A stretch of DNA of 64,000 nucleotides from Candidatus Chloroploca asiatica (GTDB lineage: Bacteria > Chloroflexota > Chloroflexia > Chloroflexales > Chloroflexaceae). Shown here piece after piece: positions 27,702 to 36,206 of this stretch. The notes beneath the pieces were generated by a model that saw only the letters and a list, made by a program, of their open reading frames with translations, did not search any database and was not told where the DNA came from. The stretch lies in contig NZ_LYXE01000009.1 in assembly GCF_002532075.1 (NCBI RefSeq), positions 1 through 64,000 of the forward strand, read 5' to 3'. Numbering within the stretch: position 1 is the first letter of the stretch; each line of letters begins with the position of its first letter. The position numbers were made by a program, and so were the translations under genes.

Positions 27702-28748
27702 ATGACGGTGAGCAATGAGCTGGCAAGCCTTGAACAAGAGGCAGCCACAGCCCTGGAATCGGTCGGCGATCTCGCTGCGCTCGCCGAGTGGAAAAGCAAG
27801 TATACCGGTAAGTCCGGTGCGTTGACCCGCATCAGTCGGAGCCTCGGAACCCTGCCCGTTGAACAGCGCCCCGAGTTTGGTCGCCGTGTCAATCAGTTGC
27901 GCGAGTACCTCGAAACAGCCTATGCCACCGCCGAGTCGCGCCTGAAGCTCGCTGCGCAGGCCGCTGAACTTGCCGCTGAACGCATTGATATCACGATGCC
28001 AGGACGCACTCCTGCCCTTGGTTATGTCCACCTCACCAATCAGGTTCTGGGCCAGGTCCAAGAGATCTTTGGCGAGATGGGCTTCCTCGTTACCGAAAGC
28101 CCTGAAGTTGAGTTCGATGAGTATAATTTTAGCCTGCTCAATTTTGCCGATGACCATCCGGCACGCGATATGCAGGATACCTTTTACCTCGATCTGCCCG
28201 ATGGTGCGCCATCGGTCTTGCTCCGTACCCATACTTCCCCCGGTCAGATCCGGGTGATGCGTGAACGCGCCCCCGAACCCCTGCGCATCCTTCTGCCAGG
28301 CAAGGTCTATCGCAATGAACAGGTGACGGTGCGCAGCGAGATGATGTTCCATCAGTTTGAGTTTCTCGCCATCGGACGCCATATTACCATGGGCGATCTC
28401 AAGGGAACCCTCGCCTATTTCGCTGAACGTATGTATGGCCCCGGTACCAAAGTCCGTCTGCGCCCCAGTTTCTTCCCGTTCACCGAGCCGAGTGCTGAAA
28501 TGGACGTCAGTTGCTTCCTCTGCGGTGGGACGGGCTGCCGCGTCTGCAAATACGCCGGCTGGCTCGAGATCGGTGGCTGTGGCATGGTGCATCCCAATGT
28601 ACTCCGCAATGGTGGCTATGACCCCGAAGAATTCAGCGGTTTCGCGGGCGGTTTCGGACCCGAACGCATAGCCATGCTCAAGTATGGAATTGATGACATC
28701 CGTGGCTTCTACTCAGGCGATACGCGCTTCGTCGAGCAGTTTGGGTAG
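27702..28748 (+). CDS. pheS: phenylalanine-tRNA ligase alpha subunit
   Basis: 348 residues from the ATG at 27702, which follows AAGGAG (27690-27695); an upstream extension to 27639 is not supported. The N-terminal coiled coil (about 1-85) binds tRNA. The class II catalytic core has motif 1 around MGFLVTESPEVEFDEYNF, the RTHTSPGQIRVM segment, a Cys-rich insertion CFLCGGTGCRVCKYAGW, and motif 3 GGFGPERIAMLKYG. It charges tRNA-Phe together with PheT. pheT does not follow, although pheST is often an operon; the next gene is a membrane glycosyltransferase. Confidence 0.95.
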   Translation: MTVSNELASLEQEAATALESVGDLAALAEWKSKYTGKSGALTRISRSLGTLPVEQRPEFGRRVNQLREYLETAYATAESRLKLAAQAAELAAERIDITMPGRTPALGYVHLTNQVLGQVQEIFGEMGFLVTESPEVEFDEYNFSLLNFADDHPARDMQDTFYLDLPDGAPSVLLRTHTSPGQIRVMRERAPEPLRILLPGKVYRNEQVTVRSEMMFHQFEFLAIGRHITMGDLKGTLAYFAERMYGPGTKVRLRPSFFPFTEPSAEMDVSCFLCGGTGCRVCKYAGWLEIGGCGMVHPNVLRNGGYDPEEFSGFAGGFGPERIAMLKYGIDDIRGFYSGDTRFVEQFG

Positions 28749-30531
28749 ATACGGTCTGCTCGTCATCTTTGCCGCTCTGCACTTGCTCTATAACTGGGCC
28801 GTGCCCCTCGGTGAGGGTCCCGATGAGCCAGGGCATTTGGCCTATGTGCTCTTTCTTGCCCAACAGCAACGCTTGCCTGTCCAGCAACTTCCGCCAGAGG
28901 CGTCCGATGTGCCCGGTGAGGGCCATCAACCGCCTCTGGCCTATCTGCTCGCGGTGCCCGCTGTCGCCTGGCTCCCCCCCGCTGAACAGTCCATTATCCT
29001 GACCGCGAATCCGCAGTTTCGCTGGGCCGGCGGCAACGAGGCCGGGGCCTTCCAACGCGCTAGCCGTGAGTTGTGGCCATGGCAGGGCATGACCCTCGCC
29101 TGGCACGCCGTCAGGGCTATCTCGGGGCTCTGGGGCATGCTGACGGTGCTCTTTGCTTATCTGGCCGCCCGACGCCTTTTTGCCCAGGTCGATCCGCTTC
29201 TGCCGCCCCTCGTCGCTGCCCTCGTTGCCTTCAATCCGCAATTCCTCTTCACCACGGCCCTCGTCACCAACGATGCCTTGCTCGCAGCCCTTGGGGCAGC
29301 TTTGCTCTGGTGGTCACTACCTCCCCTGCCCTATGCCTCCTCGGTCGCCCCAGGCGCACCACCGCGACCCTGGCATACCCGCGCCCTTCCCTGGGCACTG
29401 GTGGCCGGGCTCCTCTTTGGCCTCGCTCTCCTGACCAAACAGAGCGCGCTGCTCCTCGGGCCACTGCTGCTCTGGGCAGGATGGTGGGTCGCCAGGGCCG
29501 ATCTGCGGCGCTTTCTCCTGGTCACCCTCACCTGGGGCGGAACCAGTCTGCTTGTCGCTGGCTGGTGGTTCCTCCGCAATCTGTACCTCTACGGCGATCC
29601 CTTTGCGCTCGGTGCATTTACGGCCAAATTCGCGACCCAACCTTTTGCCTGGACCAATCCCGAAGCTTGGTCGGGCGCGTTACGGCAACTCTTTGCGTCG
29701 TTCTGGGCCCGCTTTGGCTGGATGAGCCTCCACCCGCCTGCATGGATGCTCTGGCTCTACGCCGGGCTAAGCCTGGCCGCCCTGGTCGGTCTCGTCCGTC
29801 TGATGACCACGCGGGACACCGATCTTCCCCGCTCTAGTCTGCTTGGGCCGCTGTTCGCCAGCATAATGGCCGTCGTGTGGACGCTTGCCTTTGCCTATAC
29901 TGCCGGTCTCGTGGCCTGGCAAGGCCGCATGCTCTTTCCGGCTCTCGCCGCCTTTGCCATCCTGCTCGCAGTGGGCCTCCAACAACTCCGCATCAAGCCT
30001 CTCGCTATCTGGTCAAGCTTGCTCCTTCTTGCCCTCGCCACACCGATCCAGATCATTCGGCCAGCCTATCCCTGGATCGCCCTTCCTCCGCGTACCGCCG
30101 AGGCTACCCTTGGGCAACCAGTCTATGCACGCTTTGCCGCCTCGTGGGAACAGGGCGTCGTGATCCGCGGCTGGAAGCTTGAACAATCATTGACCCCCGG
30201 CACAACGCTCCCCGTGACCCTCACCTGGCAAAGCCAAGGCCGCGTGCCCCAACCCTGGCATGTCCTCGTACAACTGCTTGATCAAGAAGAGCGGCTTATC
30301 ACCAGCAGCCTCAGCCAACCCCGCAAGGCCTCGCTGCCGTTTCCGCTGTGGACCCCAGGGGATTGGATCGCCGACACCCACACGCTCTTCCTCCCCGCCA
30401 CCCTTCCACCTGGCCCCTACAGCTTGCGCATCGCCCTGGTTTTACCCGAAGAAAGCGACCGCCGCCAGGATATCTGGAACTTTGATGGCACCTATCTTGG
30501 CGATGTTGTGACGCTCGGAATCATTCCCTGA
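28741..30531 (+). CDS. polytopic membrane glycosyltransferase-like protein
   Basis: About 596 residues. The start is uncertain: TTG at 28741, overlapping the pheS stop, gives a clean N-terminal helix (RYGLLVIFAALHLLYNW); in-frame ATG/GTG codons further upstream lie inside pheS. The first loop carries EGPDEPGHLAYV, matching the PDExxHxxY motif of GT-C fold glycosyltransferases related to DUF2142 and the PMT/ArnT group, where the Asp is catalytic. About eleven membrane helices follow, then an extracytoplasmic beta-rich C-terminal domain (about 460-596). Such enzymes transfer a sugar from a polyprenyl donor outside the membrane; substrate unknown. Confidence 0.75.
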   Translation: MGRYGLLVIFAALHLLYNWAVPLGEGPDEPGHLAYVLFLAQQQRLPVQQLPPEASDVPGEGHQPPLAYLLAVPAVAWLPPAEQSIILTANPQFRWAGGNEAGAFQRASRELWPWQGMTLAWHAVRAISGLWGMLTVLFAYLAARRLFAQVDPLLPPLVAALVAFNPQFLFTTALVTNDALLAALGAALLWWSLPPLPYASSVAPGAPPRPWHTRALPWALVAGLLFGLALLTKQSALLLGPLLLWAGWWVARADLRRFLLVTLTWGGTSLLVAGWWFLRNLYLYGDPFALGAFTAKFATQPFAWTNPEAWSGALRQLFASFWARFGWMSLHPPAWMLWLYAGLSLAALVGLVRLMTTRDTDLPRSSLLGPLFASIMAVVWTLAFAYTAGLVAWQGRMLFPALAAFAILLAVGLQQLRIKPLAIWSSLLLLALATPIQIIRPAYPWIALPPRTAEATLGQPVYARFAASWEQGVVIRGWKLEQSLTPGTTLPVTLTWQSQGRVPQPWHVLVQLLDQEERLITSSLSQPRKASLPFPLWTPGDWIADTHTLFLPATLPPGPYSLRIALVLPEESDRRQDIWNFDGTYLGDVVTLGIIP

Positions 30532-30546
30532 GCAAAGGAGCCTCCA

Positions 30547-31278
30547 ATGAACTGGTGGAACGACTACTTTGATGCAACCTATCCCCAACGCTACGCGCTC
30601 AACTCCGAGCAGACCGTGGCCGAGGTACTGATGTTGCGCGATCTGCTCCCCGAGCCGCCCGCCGATCTGCTTGATCTCGCCTGCGGGCAAGGACGTCATA
30701 GCATCAACCTCGCTCGCGCAGGCTTTACCGTCATTGGCCTCGATGCTTCAGAGCCGCTGCTTGACCTCGCCCGTACCGATGCAATCGCAGCAGGCGTCGA
30801 GGTTGACTTCGTTGCGGGCGACATGCGCGCCATCCCCTACAGCGGATGCTTCGACGCCGTCATCAACATGTTCACCGCCTTTGGCTATTTTGACCGCGAA
30901 GAAGAAAACCAGGCCGTCCTGGAAGGCATCGCCCGCGCTCTCAAACCAGGCGGACGTCTCATCATGGAACTCGCCCACCGTGATCGGGTCGTCACTGGGT
31001 TCCAACCGACCGACTGGTACGAGTTGGATGACGGCACCGTCGTCTGGATCCGCCGCTATTTCGACCCGCTGCGCGGCATCCTCACCTCGATTGATCGCTG
31101 GCGCGACCCCGACGGCCACGAAGACGAACGCATCCATCGCATTCGCATCTACACCGCCACGGAACTCGACCACATGCTCCGCCAGGCCAACCTCACCCCC
31201 ATCAACTGGTACGGCAGCATCAACCTGCACGCCCTCACCGCCGCCTCACCACGCATCATCGTCGTCGCCACCCGCTAA
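30547..31278 (+). CDS. class I SAM-dependent methyltransferase
   Basis: 243 residues, 15 bases after the glycosyltransferase gene, with AAGGAG before the ATG. Rossmann motifs: motif I LLDLACGQGRHSINLA, acidic end of beta-2 GLDASEPLLDLAR, motif II FVAGDMRAIPY and motif IV CFDAVINMFTAFGYF, followed by ALKPGGRLIMEL. It resembles ubiquinone/sugar-type small-molecule methyltransferases. Cotranscription with the glycosyltransferase suggests glycan or lipid modification but this is inference. Confidence 0.85.
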   Translation: MNWWNDYFDATYPQRYALNSEQTVAEVLMLRDLLPEPPADLLDLACGQGRHSINLARAGFTVIGLDASEPLLDLARTDAIAAGVEVDFVAGDMRAIPYSGCFDAVINMFTAFGYFDREEENQAVLEGIARALKPGGRLIMELAHRDRVVTGFQPTDWYELDDGTVVWIRRYFDPLRGILTSIDRWRDPDGHEDERIHRIRIYTATELDHMLRQANLTPINWYGSINLHALTAASPRIIVVATR

Positions 31279-31377
31279 CCCGTACAGGCACGGCGGCGCC
31301 GTGCCCCGACCGTGCCGCCCCATCTCCGACGCTGATTGTCGCGATCAACTATCCAGCGGGGAGCATAACCCATTGCC

Positions 31378-31430
31378 AGGGCTACGCTGAACATGGGGGA
31401 ACCAGGTTCCCCCATGTTCAGCGTAGCCCT
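31378..31430. terminator. 26-bp perfect hairpin after methyltransferase gene
   Basis: Exact 26-nt arms (31378-31403, 31405-31430) around a single A; the physical loop is therefore CCAGG. It lies 100 bases after the methyltransferase stop and ends 21 bases before the rplI -35. No U-tract. Confidence 0.55.
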
Positions 31431-31450
31431 AAAACCCATCGCACTCTTCA

Positions 31451-31479
31451 TTGACGACAGCCTTGCTCCGTGGTAAGAT
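31451..31479 (+). promoter_or_regulatory. sigma70 promoter of rplI
   Basis: TTGACG (31451-31456), 17-base spacer, TAAGAT (31474-31479), with extended TG at 31471-31472. Predicted transcription start about 40 bases before the GTG of rplI. Confidence 0.65.
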
Positions 31480-31525
31480 ATGAGCCGATGTTTTGTCCAA
31501 TGCATGTCATGCGAGGAGAGATTTT

Positions 31526-32020
31526 GTGGGTTCGAAAATGAAAGTGTTGCTGGTACAGGATGTCGAACATCTTGGCAAAACCGGCGAACTCAAAGACGTA
31601 TCTGGTGGTTTTGGACGTAACTATTTGCTTCCCAAGGGTTTTGCCGTGCTCGCTACCCGTGGTCAGATCAAGCAGGCCGAAGAGCGCCTGGCCGCGCAGC
31701 AGCGTCGCTCTGAAGCGTCACGCAAAGATGCCGAAGCGCTGGCCGCACGGATTACGGCCCTGAGCCTCCATTTCACGGCGAAAGTCGGTGAGCAGAATCG
31801 TCTCTATGGTTCCGTGACCAGTGCCGATATTGCCGAAAAGCTCGGCGCTGAACTTGGGATCGAGTTCGACCGCCGCAAGATTGAGCTCGAAGAGCCAATC
31901 AAGCGTGTCGGAACCTTTGCGGTGCCGATCCGGCTCGCAAGTGGCATCGAGCCGACTGTCACGGTTGTCGTCGCAGGCGAAGATGCGCCCGCCGAGGAAG
32001 TTGCGACCGAGTCAGTGTAA
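31526..32020 (+). CDS. rplI: 50S ribosomal protein L9
   Basis: 164 residues from GTG 31526 (MGSKMKVLLVQDVEHLGK), which has GAGGAGAG at 31513-31520; the ATG at 31538 would lie 17 bases from that site, so the short N-terminal addition is probably real. The N-domain KVLLVQDVEHLGKTGELKDVSGGFGRNYLLPKG is complete, then the long connecting helix and the C-domain (KVGEQNRLYGSVTSADIAEKL). It is followed 163 bases later by dnaB, a common rplI-dnaB pairing. Confidence 0.96.
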   Translation: MGSKMKVLLVQDVEHLGKTGELKDVSGGFGRNYLLPKGFAVLATRGQIKQAEERLAAQQRRSEASRKDAEALAARITALSLHFTAKVGEQNRLYGSVTSADIAEKLGAELGIEFDRRKIELEEPIKRVGTFAVPIRLASGIEPTVTVVVAGEDAPAEEVATESV

Positions 32021-32183
32021 GTCGTCGGTGAACGAAGTACGCTTGAAGCCCTGACCGCGAAGAAAAATCTTCGTCTTTGAGGATGTGCCGCAGCATGCGC
32101 TGTGGCACATCGTCTTTCTTGGCCCAATGTGGATAAGCTGTCGATAGGTTGGGGAAGAATGGCGGAGAACCAAGAGGCCACCT

Positions 32184-34181
32184 TTGGAACGCTCAGTACC
32201 TTTTGACCTCCAGGCTGAACGGGCAACGCTTGGTGCCATTTTGCTGGATCGCGATGCCATTATCGCCATCGCGGCTTGGCTTGCGGCTGAATTTTTTTAT
32301 CTCGAAAAGCACGCCCTCATCTATGAGGCTATGCTTGCTTGCTATAACCGCCGTGAGCCCCCCGATCTCGCCACTGTTGCCGCCGAGTTGCGCCGCCAGG
32401 AACGCCTCGACCTCGTCGGTGGCATCGCGTTCCTCGGTGAACTGCTCGCTGAAGTGCCAACAGCGGTGCATATCGAGTACTATGCCCGCAATGTTGAGCG
32501 TACGGCCATCCTCCGTCGGCTCATTGAGACCGGTGGCAAAATTGCGGCCCTTGGCTACGATGAGAGCGAAGAACTCGATGTTACCCTCGATAAGGCCGAG
32601 GCCGAGCTCTTTACTGTCTCTCAACGCCGGAGCACCCAGGATTTCGTTCCTATCGGCCAGATTGTCAATACGCTCTTTACCCAGATCGAACGCCTCCAGG
32701 AACGCCGCGGTGAGGTCGCCGGCGTCGCAACCGGCTATCACGAGCTCGATGCCCTTACCGGTGGCTTGCAACCAAGTGATTTGATTATTCTCGCCGCTCG
32801 CCCTGGGGTCGGCAAAACTTCGCTCTCCCTTTCGATTGCCTATAATATCGCCTTCCTGTCACGCGCAACCGTCGGCATCTTTAGCCTCGAGATGAGCCGC
32901 GATCAATTGGTGCAACGCATTCTCTCGATGCATACGGGCATTGATATGCAGCGCCTCCGTACCGGCAATCTGCGCGCCGATGAGCTGAACCTCGCGTTCG
33001 AGGGCATGGGCGTGCTCTCCGATTTGCCGATCTATATCGAAGATACACCCGGCCTCAGCATTACCGAGGTGCGCTCCAAGGCCCGTCGCCTCGCCGCCGA
33101 GACGGGCTGCAATATGCTGATGATTGATTATCTTCAGCTGATGTCCGGTCGCCGCAATGATAATCGTGTCCAAGAGGTGAGTGAGATTAGCCGTGGCCTC
33201 AAAGCCCTCGCCCGCGAACTCAATGTGCCTATTATTGCCCTCTCACAGCTCTCGCGTGCTGTGGAAGGCCGGACAAGCCACGTCCCGATGCTCAGCGACC
33301 TGCGCGAGTCAGGCTGTCTCGCCGGTGAAACCCTGGTCTATTTGCCTGATGAGGGCACGTCGCGTCGCATCGATCACCTCGTTGGCCACACTGGCTTCAG
33401 GGTACTCGCGCTCAATCCCGCTACCTGGAAACTCGAACCTCGTCCCGTGACCAATGCCTTCGCAACCGGCCACAAGCCCGTCTATCGCCTCACCACTCGC
33501 CGAGGGCATACGATCCGGGCGACCGGCAACCACAAGTTTATGACCGTCAATGGCTGGCGTCGCCTCGATCTGCTCCATCCCGGCGAGCACCTCGCCCTGC
33601 CGACCACCATGCGGTCACAACCCCACCATCCGCTTGAGTTGCCGCGCCTAACACCAACCCCTGATGACCTGATCCCCGCTGCCGGTTGGCAAAGCCGCCT
33701 CGCGAGCAGTCTGTCGCCGCGCCACCAGGCGTTGCTTGAGCATATGACGCTCTTTGCGGCACCCCAGGCCACATCTTCGTTGCTCAAACGCCCGCTCGCC
33801 CGCTCGTCGGCTCAGCGCATCGCAACCACCCTGCAGTCTGAAGCGCTCACAGTTCTTGCCTCAGGTGACGTCACCTGGGACGAAATTGTCAGCATCGAAC
33901 CAGCGGGAGCCACGCTGGTCTATGATCTCACCGTCGCTGAACATCACTCCTTCGTCGCCAATAACCTGGTGGTCAGCAATAGCATCGAGCAAGATGCCGA
34001 TATCGTGATGTTCATCTATCGCGAAGAGCTCTATGATAAAGAGACCGACAAAAAGGGCCTGGCCGAAATCCATCTCTCAAAGCATCGCAATGGGCCCCTC
34101 GGTGTCATTCCCCTGCGCTTCGAAGCCCGTACCACCCGCTTCCAAAATCTCGAACGCTACCTCGCCCCTGAGGGGTATTAA
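32184..34181 (+). CDS. dnaB: replicative DNA helicase DnaB with in-frame mini-intein
   Basis: 665 codons from a TTG start with AAGAGG upstream. After removing residues 378-599 (intein) a normal 443-residue DnaB remains. The helicase unwinds DNA at the fork as a hexamer. N-terminal domain FDLQAERATLGAILLD, linker, then RecA-like domain with Walker A ARPGVGKTS (about 205-213), the LMIDYLQLM Walker B region, and the LSQLSRAVEGR segment. The insertion splits LRESG from SIEQDADIVMF, the same site used by the well-known cyanobacterial (Synechocystis) DnaB intein. The C-extein ends with HRNGPLGVIPLRFEARTTRF. Splicing is needed for function. Confidence 0.95.
   Translation: MERSVPFDLQAERATLGAILLDRDAIIAIAAWLAAEFFYLEKHALIYEAMLACYNRREPPDLATVAAELRRQERLDLVGGIAFLGELLAEVPTAVHIEYYARNVERTAILRRLIETGGKIAALGYDESEELDVTLDKAEAELFTVSQRRSTQDFVPIGQIVNTLFTQIERLQERRGEVAGVATGYHELDALTGGLQPSDLIILAARPGVGKTSLSLSIAYNIAFLSRATVGIFSLEMSRDQLVQRILSMHTGIDMQRLRTGNLRADELNLAFEGMGVLSDLPIYIEDTPGLSITEVRSKARRLAAETGCNMLMIDYLQLMSGRRNDNRVQEVSEISRGLKALARELNVPIIALSQLSRAVEGRTSHVPMLSDLRESGCLAGETLVYLPDEGTSRRIDHLVGHTGFRVLALNPATWKLEPRPVTNAFATGHKPVYRLTTRRGHTIRATGNHKFMTVNGWRRLDLLHPGEHLALPTTMRSQPHHPLELPRLTPTPDDLIPAAGWQSRLASSLSPRHQALLEHMTLFAAPQATSSLLKRPLARSSAQRIATTLQSEALTVLASGDVTWDEIVSIEPAGATLVYDLTVAEHHSFVANNLVVSNSIEQDADIVMFIYREELYDKETDKKGLAEIHLSKHRNGPLGVIPLRFEARTTRFQNLERYLAPEGY
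33315..33980 (+). other. DnaB mini-intein (222 residues)
   Basis: Codes for DnaB residues 378-599. N-terminal splice residue Cys in CLAGETLVYLP; block B is TIRATGNHKF with the Thr and His expected near the N-junction; block F is VYDLTVAEHHSFVANN; the last intein residue is Asn, followed by Ser (+1) of SIEQ. No LAGLIDADG motif is visible, and about 75 residues in the middle look like a degenerate linker, so the homing endonuclease has been lost. The usual penultimate His is Ser (VVSN-S), which occurs in some active inteins but is unusual. Confidence 0.92.
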
Positions 34182-34220
34182 GCAGGCCGATACCAAGCTT
34201 TTGCTCTGTCCCTCATTTGC

Positions 34221-34259
34221 CTCGTCGCACAAGTCAGTTAGGCTGACTTGTGCGACGAG
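34221..34259 (+). terminator. 17-bp hairpin after dnaB
   Basis: Arms 34221-34237 and 34243-34259 are exact complements with a 5-nt loop TTAGG. It begins 40 bases after the dnaB stop. No U-tract follows. Confidence 0.55.
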
Positions 34260-34353
34260 ACTAGACCTGTCACCACTCTGACTATTTTATGATACACTAG
34301 ACGTTGTTCAGATTGTCACGAAGTTTTTTTGGTTGGTACAAGGAGGTACGGTT

Positions 34354-35181
34354 ATGAGCTGGCGTTCATCCGGCAATTTTCGGCCCAATAATCCGCGCCC
34401 CCGTCGCGGCGGAAGCAGTGGTGGCGGCGGGGGCGGGGGAGGACGCAACGGCGCTCCACTCATCGATCCCGTGTTGCAAGTCTTGATTGCGATCACTGTC
34501 TTGTTGGGGTTCATCGGTTTGATCGTCGCGATTTCGTTCAGTGGTGCAGGTGGGCAACCAACGCAGGCCCAACCGACAACACCACCTGCCGCAAGTGTGC
34601 CCACTGCTCCACCGGCAGCGGTAGCTACTGAGGCTCCGGCTGCCCCCGCACCCACCGAGGCCCCCGCGGCGCCCGCACCCACTGAGGCTCCGGCTGCCCC
34701 CGCGCCCACCGAGGCCCCCGCTGCAACCACGCCACCTGCCGCTGCACCTGGCATCCCAACCGAGCCGTTTGGCCCGGCGCTCGCCAGTGGCACAGGCCAG
34801 CAGGTCACCCTCGCATCAGCAACTGGTGATGAACTGATCTTTGCAGAGGACGAAGTGCGGGTCGCCGATGGCATTGTCACGCTGACCTTTGTCAATCGCG
34901 CTGATGTGGTGCCGCACAACTGGGTCTTGATTGACGGCGATGCCGCTCGTGCTGCGGCGATCAATGATCTTGCCGAGGCCCAGAATCGCCGCCTTCGCAA
35001 CGCCCTTGGCTCAGTACCTCCTCCTGACACCCCAGATGTGCTGGTAGCCACCCAGATGCTCAACCCAGGCGAAGAAGTAACCGTCACGTTCGAGGTTCCT
35101 GGCCCCGGTACCTATCAGTTTATCTGCACCTATCCCGGTCATTATGTCGCCGGGATGCAGGGCGTTCTGATTGTTGAATAG
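34354..35181 (+). CDS. auracyanin-like blue copper protein
   Basis: 275 residues; GGAGG at 34342 sets the ATG at 34354. A Gly/Arg-rich cytoplasmic N-terminus is followed by one membrane anchor (VLQVLIAITVLLGFIGLIVA, about 43-63), a proline/alanine linker with tandem APTEAPAAP repeats (about 80-125), and a cupredoxin domain. Copper ligands are visible: His in VVPHNWVL, and Cys, His and Met in CTYPGHYVAGM, the order of type 1 copper sites of auracyanins. In Chloroflexus auracyanins are membrane-tethered electron carriers between alternative complex III and the reaction centre; here the puf-bch genes lie 2-7 kb away, supporting that role. Confidence 0.88.
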   Translation: MSWRSSGNFRPNNPRPRRGGSSGGGGGGGGRNGAPLIDPVLQVLIAITVLLGFIGLIVAISFSGAGGQPTQAQPTTPPAASVPTAPPAAVATEAPAAPAPTEAPAAPAPTEAPAAPAPTEAPAATTPPAAAPGIPTEPFGPALASGTGQQVTLASATGDELIFAEDEVRVADGIVTLTFVNRADVVPHNWVLIDGDAARAAAINDLAEAQNRRLRNALGSVPPPDTPDVLVATQMLNPGEEVTVTFEVPGPGTYQFICTYPGHYVAGMQGVLIVE

Positions 35182-35192
35182 CCCCTTGTTGC

Positions 35193-35237
35193 TTGCTCGC
35201 ACCACAAGCCAGTTTCGTAGGCTTGTGGTGCGAGCAA
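35193..35237. terminator. 18-bp hairpin between convergent genes
   Basis: Exact arms 35193-35210 and 35220-35237 with a 9-nt loop, between the stops at 35181 (+) and 35255 (-). It could serve both directions. No U-tract. Confidence 0.6.
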
Positions 35238-35254
35238 ATCAGTTCGCTACCCCG

Positions 35255-36016
35255 TCAGGCCACAAAAAAGTAGATCGTCAAACTGACACTTAAGCCAATC
35301 ACCAAGCGCCGCACCAGCAGCGGGTCAAGCTTGCGCGCAATCGCGGCCCCACCATAGCCACCAATAATCGCCCCCAAGGTCATAATCAGGGCAATCGGCC
35401 ACTCCACAATCCCCGCCAGGATAAAGGCTGCCACTGCAATGCCATTGATGAGCGTTGCCTGCAACGTCTTGAGCGCATTCATCTCGTGAATATTCTCTTG
35501 CCCCATCAGCGAGAGTACCGCCAAGGTCAGAATGCCAAGCCCGGCACCAAAAAATCCGCCATACACAGCAATGCTCAGATAAATGCCCAGGATACCAAAG
35601 CGCTGCTTTCGTGTCCCCTCGGCTGAAGCACTCATCCGCCGCGCCTGCGCCGTGAGCCACGGGCTAAAGGCAAAGACAAGGGTCGCCAGTAAGAGCAAGT
35701 ATGGGATCATCTGGGTAAAGACAGCTTCACGCGTGCGCAATAAAAGCATCGCGCCAGCCAGCCCTCCAATGAGACTCAAGACACTGAACAAGAGTAAGCC
35801 TTTTTCCTGGCGGCCTAGTTCGTACCGGTATGCCCCAACACTCGCCGCACTCCCCGGCCAGAGTGCCGTTGCATTGGTGGCATTCGCGGTAATTGGTGGC
35901 ACACCAACGAGCAAAAGGGCCGGAAAGGAGATAAAGCTCCCGCCACCTGCCACCGAGTTGATTGCCCCCGCCACCAGCGCCGCGAAAAAAAGAATCCCCA
36001 GGTGCCACAGTTCCAT
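35255..36016 (-). CDS. TSUP (TauE/SafE) family membrane transporter
   Basis: 253 residues; AAGGAG lies 9 bases before the ATG at 36016. Eight predicted helices and the family signatures AGAINSVAGGGSFISFPALLLVG in the first half and GGFFGAGLGILTLAVL in the second half identify the sulfite/organosulfonate exporter superfamily. Substrates in the family include sulfite, sulfoacetate and other organic anions. The FadR-type regulator gene is upstream on the same strand (190 bases), and both have related palindromes in front, suggesting substrate-responsive control. Confidence 0.88.
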   Translation of the reverse strand: MELWHLGILFFAALVAGAINSVAGGGSFISFPALLLVGVPPITANATNATALWPGSAASVGAYRYELGRQEKGLLLFSVLSLIGGLAGAMLLLRTREAVFTQMIPYLLLLATLVFAFSPWLTAQARRMSASAEGTRKQRFGILGIYLSIAVYGGFFGAGLGILTLAVLSLMGQENIHEMNALKTLQATLINGIAVAAFILAGIVEWPIALIMTLGAIIGGYGGAAIARKLDPLLVRRLVIGLSVSLTIYFFVA

Positions 36017-36037
36017 GTCAGGTCTCTCCTTAAAAAG

Positions 36038-36050
36038 TCAGATCATCTGA
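36038..36050. promoter_or_regulatory. candidate FadR-type operator before TSUP gene
   Basis: TCAGATCATCTGA is a perfect palindrome with a central C; extended to the right it reads ATCATCTGATGTTT, which matches ATGATCTGATGTTT at the regulator's own upstream site (36922-36935) with one difference. It lies 22 bases before the transporter ATG. Confidence 0.5.
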
Positions 36051-36079
36051 TGTTTTAACGTCAACTGGATCGAAGTAGG

Positions 36080-36127
36080 AGTGCCGACTTCAGTCGGCTT
36101 CCAGTTCAGCCGACTGAAGTCGGCACT
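36080..36127 (-). terminator. 20-bp hairpin between regulator and transporter
   Basis: Exact arms 36080-36099 and 36108-36127 around an 8-nt loop. It lies downstream of the regulator stop (36207) and upstream of the transporter operator, so the two genes are probably separate transcripts. Confidence 0.55.
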
Positions 36128-36206
36128 ACGTGTCGAGTGTAAAGCTGATCTGGCCCTTCTGAAGCCATATCTAAGCAACAAAACCCGCCTGAGACCTCAC
36201 CGGTCC

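Noticed and set aside
32149..32784. TTG-started frame overlapping the dnaB start
   Set aside because: Different frame, serine/alanine-rich translation without motifs; dnaB shows the complete conserved N-domain.
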